Shown in pieces: positions 21,971 to 25,418 of a stretch of 25,418 nucleotides of DNA. A program made the translations under genes and the position numbers. Numbering within the stretch: the first letter of the stretch is position 1; every line of letters begins with the position of its first letter. The stretch covers positions 1-25,418 of the forward strand of contig JALRJD010000321.1 in assembly GCA_023255165.1 (NCBI GenBank), written 5' to 3'. The stretch is from Porticoccaceae bacterium (GTDB lineage Bacteria > Pseudomonadota > Gammaproteobacteria > Pseudomonadales > Porticoccaceae). A model generated the notes under the pieces. It saw nothing but the letters and a program-made list of their open reading frames with translations. It had not been told where the DNA came from and made no database searches.

Positions 21971-22453
21971 CTAAAGCAGCTTTTCGATATCCGTGGCAAT
22001 CACATTGGGCTTGCGGATCGGCGCGTAGCGCTTGACTACGGCGCCCTGGCGGTCGACAAGAAACTTGGTGAAGTTCCATTTGATATTGCTGTTGAAAACG
22101 CCGCCGGCCTGAGCTTTTAAAAAGCCATACAGGGCGTGCTGATCACTGCCATTGACGTTGAGCTTGCCCATCACTGGAAAGCTGACGCCGTAATTCAGCT
22201 GACAAAATTCCTGAACCTCGGCATTGGAGCCCGGCTCCTGTGCGCCAAACTGATTGCATGGCAGTGCCAGCACCACCAGACCGCGCTCGCTGTATTGATC
22301 GTGCAGTTGCTGCAATTGCGCGTACTGCGGGGTAAAGCCGCATTTGCTGGCGGTGTTGACGATCAACAGTACCTTGTCGCGATAGTCCTGCAGAGAGACC
22401 GGATTGCCGCTGCTGTCGGCAACGGTGAAATCGTAAATTGATTGTTCAGTCAT
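21971..22453 (-). CDS. glutathione peroxidase family thiol peroxidase
   Basis: The 160-residue protein reduces hydrogen and organic peroxides. The peroxidatic cysteine is Cys38 in VNTASKCGFTPQY. Gln72 in FGAQEPG and the WNF motif (IKWNFTKFLVD) complete the catalytic tetrad. Cys84 in EFCQLNYGVSFPV is the resolving cysteine found in thioredoxin-dependent bacterial and plant enzymes (BtuE type), so thioredoxin rather than glutathione is the likely reductant. There is no signal peptide, so it acts in the cytoplasm. It follows panB by 84 nt on the same strand, where panC might have been expected. Confidence 0.94.
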   Translation of the reverse strand: MTEQSIYDFTVADSSGNPVSLQDYRDKVLLIVNTASKCGFTPQYAQLQQLHDQYSERGLVVLALPCNQFGAQEPGSNAEVQEFCQLNYGVSFPVMGKLNVNGSDQHALYGFLKAQAGGVFNSNIKWNFTKFLVDRQGAVVKRYAPIRKPNVIATDIEKLL

Positions 22454-22537
22454 TTTTTTCTCGTTTTTTAATTGTTGTTATTAGGATTATTTTGGTGGTG
22501 GTTGTGACGGTTGTTTTGTTGGCAGATATTTCAACAC

Positions 22538-23329
22538 CTATTTAAAACAGTGCTCCGCCGCAGGGAAACTTCCCGCGCGCACCGCATCACCGTAGGCGGT
22601 AATTGCATCCTGAATACTGTCGTGCTCCTCTAGGAAGTTCCTGGAGAAGCGCGGCAGACGCTGGGAGATGCCGAGCATATCGTGCAACACCAGCACCTGG
22701 GCGTCTGTATCCGGTCCGGCGCCAATGCCGATAACCGGAATCCGCAGTGACTCGGAGAGCAGCTTGCCCAGTGCCGAGGGCACGCATTCAACTACGATCA
22801 GTTCGGCGCCAGCCTCTTCCAGAGCCTGGGCGTCGGCGATCATCTGTTCCGCGGCCTGATCTTCTTTGCCCTGCACTTTATAACCGCCGAGTTTGTGCAC
22901 CGATTGTGGTGTAAGGCCGACGTGTCCGCACACTGGAATTCCGCGCTCGCTGAGCAGCTGAACAGTGTCGGCTAGCCAGGCGCCGCCCTCCAGCTTGACC
23001 ATCTGCGCGCCCGCCTGCATCAGAATGGCGGCATTGTCCATCGCCTGCAGTTCACTGGCGTAGCTCATAAAGGGCATATCGGTGATCAACAGCGCACGGT
23101 TATTGCCGCGTTTGACGGCAGCGGTGTGATAGGCCATTTCATCGACGGTTACCGGAATGGTGCTGTCGCGACCCTGCACCACATTGCCCAGTGAGTCGCC
23201 GACCAGAACCACTTCGATCTCGGCGTTTTCAATCAACTTGGAGAAGGTGAAATCATAGGCGGTGAGCACGGCGAATTTTTCGCCATTGGCTTTCATCGTC
23301 GCAAGACTGCTGATGGTTGTTGTTTTCAT
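22538..23329 (-). CDS. panB: 3-methyl-2-oxobutanoate hydroxymethyltransferase
   Basis: PanB makes ketopantoate from ketoisovalerate with methylene-tetrahydrofolate, the first step to pantothenate and CoA. The 263-residue TIM-barrel protein keeps all key residues in the E. coli numbering: Asp45 (VGDSLGNV), Asp84 (TDMPF), Lys112 and Glu114 (MVKLEGG), and catalytic Glu181 (VVECVPS). Length is normal. The ribosome binding site is poor; a TATAAT about 35 nt upstream suggests its own promoter. It lies after folK and the nucleoside kinase as in Pseudomonas, but the usual partner panC is not next to it. Confidence 0.97.
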   Translation of the reverse strand: MKTTTISSLATMKANGEKFAVLTAYDFTFSKLIENAEIEVVLVGDSLGNVVQGRDSTIPVTVDEMAYHTAAVKRGNNRALLITDMPFMSYASELQAMDNAAILMQAGAQMVKLEGGAWLADTVQLLSERGIPVCGHVGLTPQSVHKLGGYKVQGKEDQAAEQMIADAQALEEAGAELIVVECVPSALGKLLSESLRIPVIGIGAGPDTDAQVLVLHDMLGISQRLPRFSRNFLEEHDSIQDAITAYGDAVRAGSFPAAEHCFK

Positions 23330-23365
23330 GGTGCGGTCTGTGCCTCAGTATCGTCCCGAGAGGTG

Positions 23366-23371
23366 ATTATA
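23366..23371 (-). promoter_or_regulatory. candidate -10 element for panB
   Basis: An exact TATAAT reads on the minus strand in the 50-nt gap between the nucleoside kinase stop and panB. It would start the message about 30 nt before the panB ATG. The -35 region has no good match, so panB may also be read from upstream. Confidence 0.35.
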
Positions 23372-23379
23372 GCGAGCTT

Positions 23380-24066
23380 TTACTGCAGTGGGTGAGGATT
23401 GTAATAATGCCGCCCGGAACTGATTTGGAGCATATATTCGACCAGATTGTGATAGTCGCGCTCACCTTCGGCAAGGTTGATGGCCTCGGTGTTGACGATC
23501 AGTAGCGGGGTGTCGTCGTAGTAATAGAAAAACTGCGTGTAGGCGTCATTCAGCTGCTGCAGATAGCTAAGCTCAATGGTTTTCTCGCTGGGCAGACCGC
23601 GCATCTGCACCCGCTCGTAGAGCGTTTCGGTCGAGGCCTGCAGATAGACGACCAGGTCAGGTTTCGGCAGGTCGGTAATAATATTGTCGTAGACGGTTTG
23701 ATAGAGGCGAAACTCGTCGTCATCGAGGGTGATTTTGGCAAACAGCGGATCTTTTTCGATAACAAAATCTGAAATGCGCACCTGCTGGAAAATATCACCC
23801 TGACGCAGGTCCTGCAGTTTACGCATGCGCTGGAATAGAAAGAACAGCTGGGTTGGCAGCGCATTGCCGCGACGATCTTTGTAGAAGCGCTCGAGAAATG
23901 GATTTTCCTCTGCATCTTCAAGCAGTGTTTCATAATTAAAAGAGTGCGCCAGACGTTTTGCCAGGGTGGTCTTGCCGATGCCGATTGGCCCTTCTATGGC
24001 AATGTATTGCGGGATCGAGACTTTGGATAGATCGATGTTAAATTCGCTGAGAATGGTCTGTTCCAC
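23380..24066 (-). CDS. deoxynucleoside kinase (dAK/dGK family)
   Basis: The 228-residue cytosolic kinase phosphorylates deoxynucleosides for salvage. The P-loop is GPIGIGKTT (about 26-34), NPFLERFYKD follows, the lid-side EKDPLFA motif is present, and DLVVYLQASTETLYERVQMRG includes the arginines that contact phosphates. Substrate preference (deoxyadenosine, deoxyguanosine or deoxycytidine) cannot be read. The start is GTG at 24066 with GGAG (24076-24073) 6 nt upstream. It lies between folK and panB, where such a kinase is commonly found in related genomes. Confidence 0.9.
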   Translation of the reverse strand: MEQTILSEFNIDLSKVSIPQYIAIEGPIGIGKTTLAKRLAHSFNYETLLEDAEENPFLERFYKDRRGNALPTQLFFLFQRMRKLQDLRQGDIFQQVRISDFVIEKDPLFAKITLDDDEFRLYQTVYDNIITDLPKPDLVVYLQASTETLYERVQMRGLPSEKTIELSYLQQLNDAYTQFFYYYDDTPLLIVNTEAINLAEGERDYHNLVEYMLQISSGRHYYNPHPLQ

Positions 24067-24139
24067 ACTGCGCTCCGAAACTGCTCGCCGAAAAAATAAC
24101 CGCTACAAAACACCTGTCGCAAGCTAAATGGTCATTATG

Positions 24140-24628
24140 TTATTGATCAGTTGAATCCGCTTTGACGATACCTTCCCGGGAGCAGTTTGCCAAGAGTTGC
24201 GCCACAGTTTTTCCACTCGGCAGCATAAGGTTTGCATTGAGATCGGCCAGCGGAACCAGCACAAAGGCGCGTTCACCCATCAAGCGGTGGGGGATGGTCA
24301 GCCGCTCGCTGTCGAGCACAATATTGTCGTAGAGCAGTATGTCCAGATCCAGCGTGCGCGGGCCCCAGTGAATGTCGCGCTGCCGGTTCTGTTGCTGCTC
24401 TATCCGCTGCAGGGCGTCGAGCAGCGCTAACGGTGCCAGCGCGGTGCGCAGTTGTGCCGCGGCATTGATAAAGTCCGGTTGCTCGGGGCCAATTGGCGGG
24501 GTGCGGTAGCGATGGGAGACCGCCAGCAGTTCTATTTCAGAGTGCTGCGCCAGGCTTTCAAGCGCACAGTCCAACTGGCGCTGGGGATTGTTCAGATTGC
24601 TGCCAAGGGCAATATAGACCTCGGCCAT
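24140..24628 (-). CDS. folK: 6-hydroxymethyl-7,8-dihydropterin pyrophosphokinase
   Basis: HPPK transfers pyrophosphate from ATP to hydroxymethyl-dihydropterin in folate synthesis. The 162-residue protein starts VYIALGSNLNNP and carries TPPIGPEQPDFINAA. The family signature WGPRTLDLDILLY is at 88-100 and contains the Mg2+-binding aspartates 94 and 96. The ATG overlaps the pcnB stop by one base (TGATG), so the two are translationally coupled. Length and order are normal for gammaproteobacteria. Confidence 0.96.
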   Translation of the reverse strand: MAEVYIALGSNLNNPQRQLDCALESLAQHSEIELLAVSHRYRTPPIGPEQPDFINAAAQLRTALAPLALLDALQRIEQQQNRQRDIHWGPRTLDLDILLYDNIVLDSERLTIPHRLMGERAFVLVPLADLNANLMLPSGKTVAQLLANCSREGIVKADSTDQ

Positions 24629-25418
24629 CAGTTTGACGAATCAGCCGCGGGTTTGGCATTGCGTCGTCGTCGGCGTTTCTGTGGTCGGCGCGCTCCGGTT
24701 GTCACCTGGTCGGCCATCTGCTGACGACTTTCGCTGTTTGCCTGCTGATAGTCGGTCCACCACTGGCCGAGTCCACCGAGATCTTCACCGGACTGTTCAC
24801 GCAGCAGCACAAAATCATAGGCCGCCCGAAAGCGCGGGTGCTCGGCCAGGCGCTTGGCGCGATTGCCACTGCGACGGTTGAGATGCAGCTGCAAATCCCA
24901 GATCTCGCGCATGGGAATGGTAAAGCGCTTGGGAATGGCGGTGACCGGAATCTGGTTGAGAATAATTTCGCCAGCGGCTTTGCTCAGCGCATAGGGTGGC
25001 GAGTTGCCATTTTTTTCATAGTTTTTTGCCAGCCGCTGTACCGCGGGCCAGAGCAGGGCGGCATAGATAAAGGCCGGGGTCACACGCTGCTCTTCGAGAA
25101 TACGCTGGTCGGTGTTGATCAGTGCCTGCGACACCAGTTTCATCGGTATGCCCTGGCGGTCGTTAAGCATCGGCGCCAACTGCGGCACTATATGGTCAAA
25201 GAGTTTGTACTCCAGCAGCAGCTTGAAGGTCTCCAGCCCCTGACCACTCATAAACAGTTTCAGGGTTTCATCAAACAATCGCGGTGGCGATACCTGCTGC
25301 AGATCGGCGGCGCGGTGCTTCATCGGTGTTGCTGTTTGCGGTTCGATATCGAAACCGAGCTTGGCGGCAAAGTGTACCGACGCGTTGGCGTGCGCGCTCA
25401 TGCCCAAATCCAACACCA
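24628..25418 (-). CDS. pcnB: poly(A) polymerase I, C-terminal part (cut by window edge)
   Basis: PcnB adds poly(A) tails that mark RNAs for decay. About 260 C-terminal residues are present. FAAKLGFDIEPQT is followed by PPRLFDETLKLFMSGQGLETFKLLLEYKLFDHIVPQL, by AIPKRFTIPMREIWDLQLHLNRRSGNRAKRL and by EHPRFRAAYDFVLLR, all typical of PcnB rather than CCA-adding enzyme. A basic tail (RRPQKRRRRR) ends it. The catalytic nucleotidyltransferase half lies beyond the window. The outermost residues (M-S-A-H-A-N-A-S-V-H-F) do not match the expected conserved RMLRAVRF motif, so the last ~50 bases may be abnormal. Confidence 0.9.
   Translation of the reverse strand, partial: VLDLGMSAHANASVHFAAKLGFDIEPQTATPMKHRAADLQQVSPPRLFDETLKLFMSGQGLETFKLLLEYKLFDHIVPQLAPMLNDRQGIPMKLVSQALINTDQRILEEQRVTPAFIYAALLWPAVQRLAKNYEKNGNSPPYALSKAAGEIILNQIPVTAIPKRFTIPMREIWDLQLHLNRRSGNRAKRLAEHPRFRAAYDFVLLREQSGEDLGGLGQWWTDYQQANSESRQQMADQVTTGARRPQKRRRRRNAKPAADSSN

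Overview
This window is a stretch of gammaproteobacterial chromosome made almost entirely of housekeeping genes. The order TPR lipoprotein-lolB-ispE-tRNA-Gln-prs-rplY-pth-ychF, divergent from hemA-prfA-prmC and with tRNA-Met nearby, is the order I know from Pseudomonas and its marine relatives. So are the smpB/ratA/ratB/bamE/fur group and the pcnB-folK...panB group. Many protein details (Prs, Fur, the Ctc form of L25) are Pseudomonas-like. The two Na+-coupled symporters suggest a marine or brackish member of the Pseudomonadales/Cellvibrionales (for example the Porticoccaceae/SAR92 lineage). That placement is inference; there is no rRNA here to settle it.

Layout. (1) 1-8420, all minus strand: an operon runs leftward from a TPR lipoprotein through lolB, ispE, tRNA-Gln, prs, rplY, pth, ychF and a DMT-family exporter. 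A separately promoted elongator tRNA-Met follows. The 3' end of ispE runs into the tRNA-Gln gene. (2) 8635-11945, plus: hemA, prfA and prmC (first step of tetrapyrrole synthesis, release factor 1 and its methylase). (3) 11942-16677, the only accessory-looking part: a MATE exporter, a REP/RAYT-like fragment, a solitary HvfX-type DoxX membrane protein, the DEAD-box helicase RhlB, and CysZ. Three short tandem repeats (14, 13 and 15 nt units) lie here; one overlaps two convergent stop codons and one extends CysZ in frame. (4) 16708-20402: smpB (minus) leading into cysZ, a Na+:neurotransmitter-type symporter, ratA-ratB, then bamE and fur divergent from each other. (5) 20549-25418: an alanine/glycine:cation symporter (plus), then on the minus strand pcnB (cut by the window edge)-folK, a deoxynucleoside kinase, panB and a glutathione peroxidase.

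Together the genes cover translation and its quality control (prfA, prmC, pth, smpB, rplY, ychF, ratA), RNA turnover (rhlB, pcnB), outer-membrane biogenesis (lolB, bamE), precursor synthesis (prs, ispE, hemA, folK, panB, the dN kinase), iron control (fur) and solute transport. I found no complete mobile element, CRISPR array, phage or defence system, and no convincing new multi-gene system. The points most worth checking are the ispE/tRNA-Gln overlap, the family of minisatellites, the orphan HvfX next to a REP-like fragment, and the divergent PcnB sequence at the right edge.
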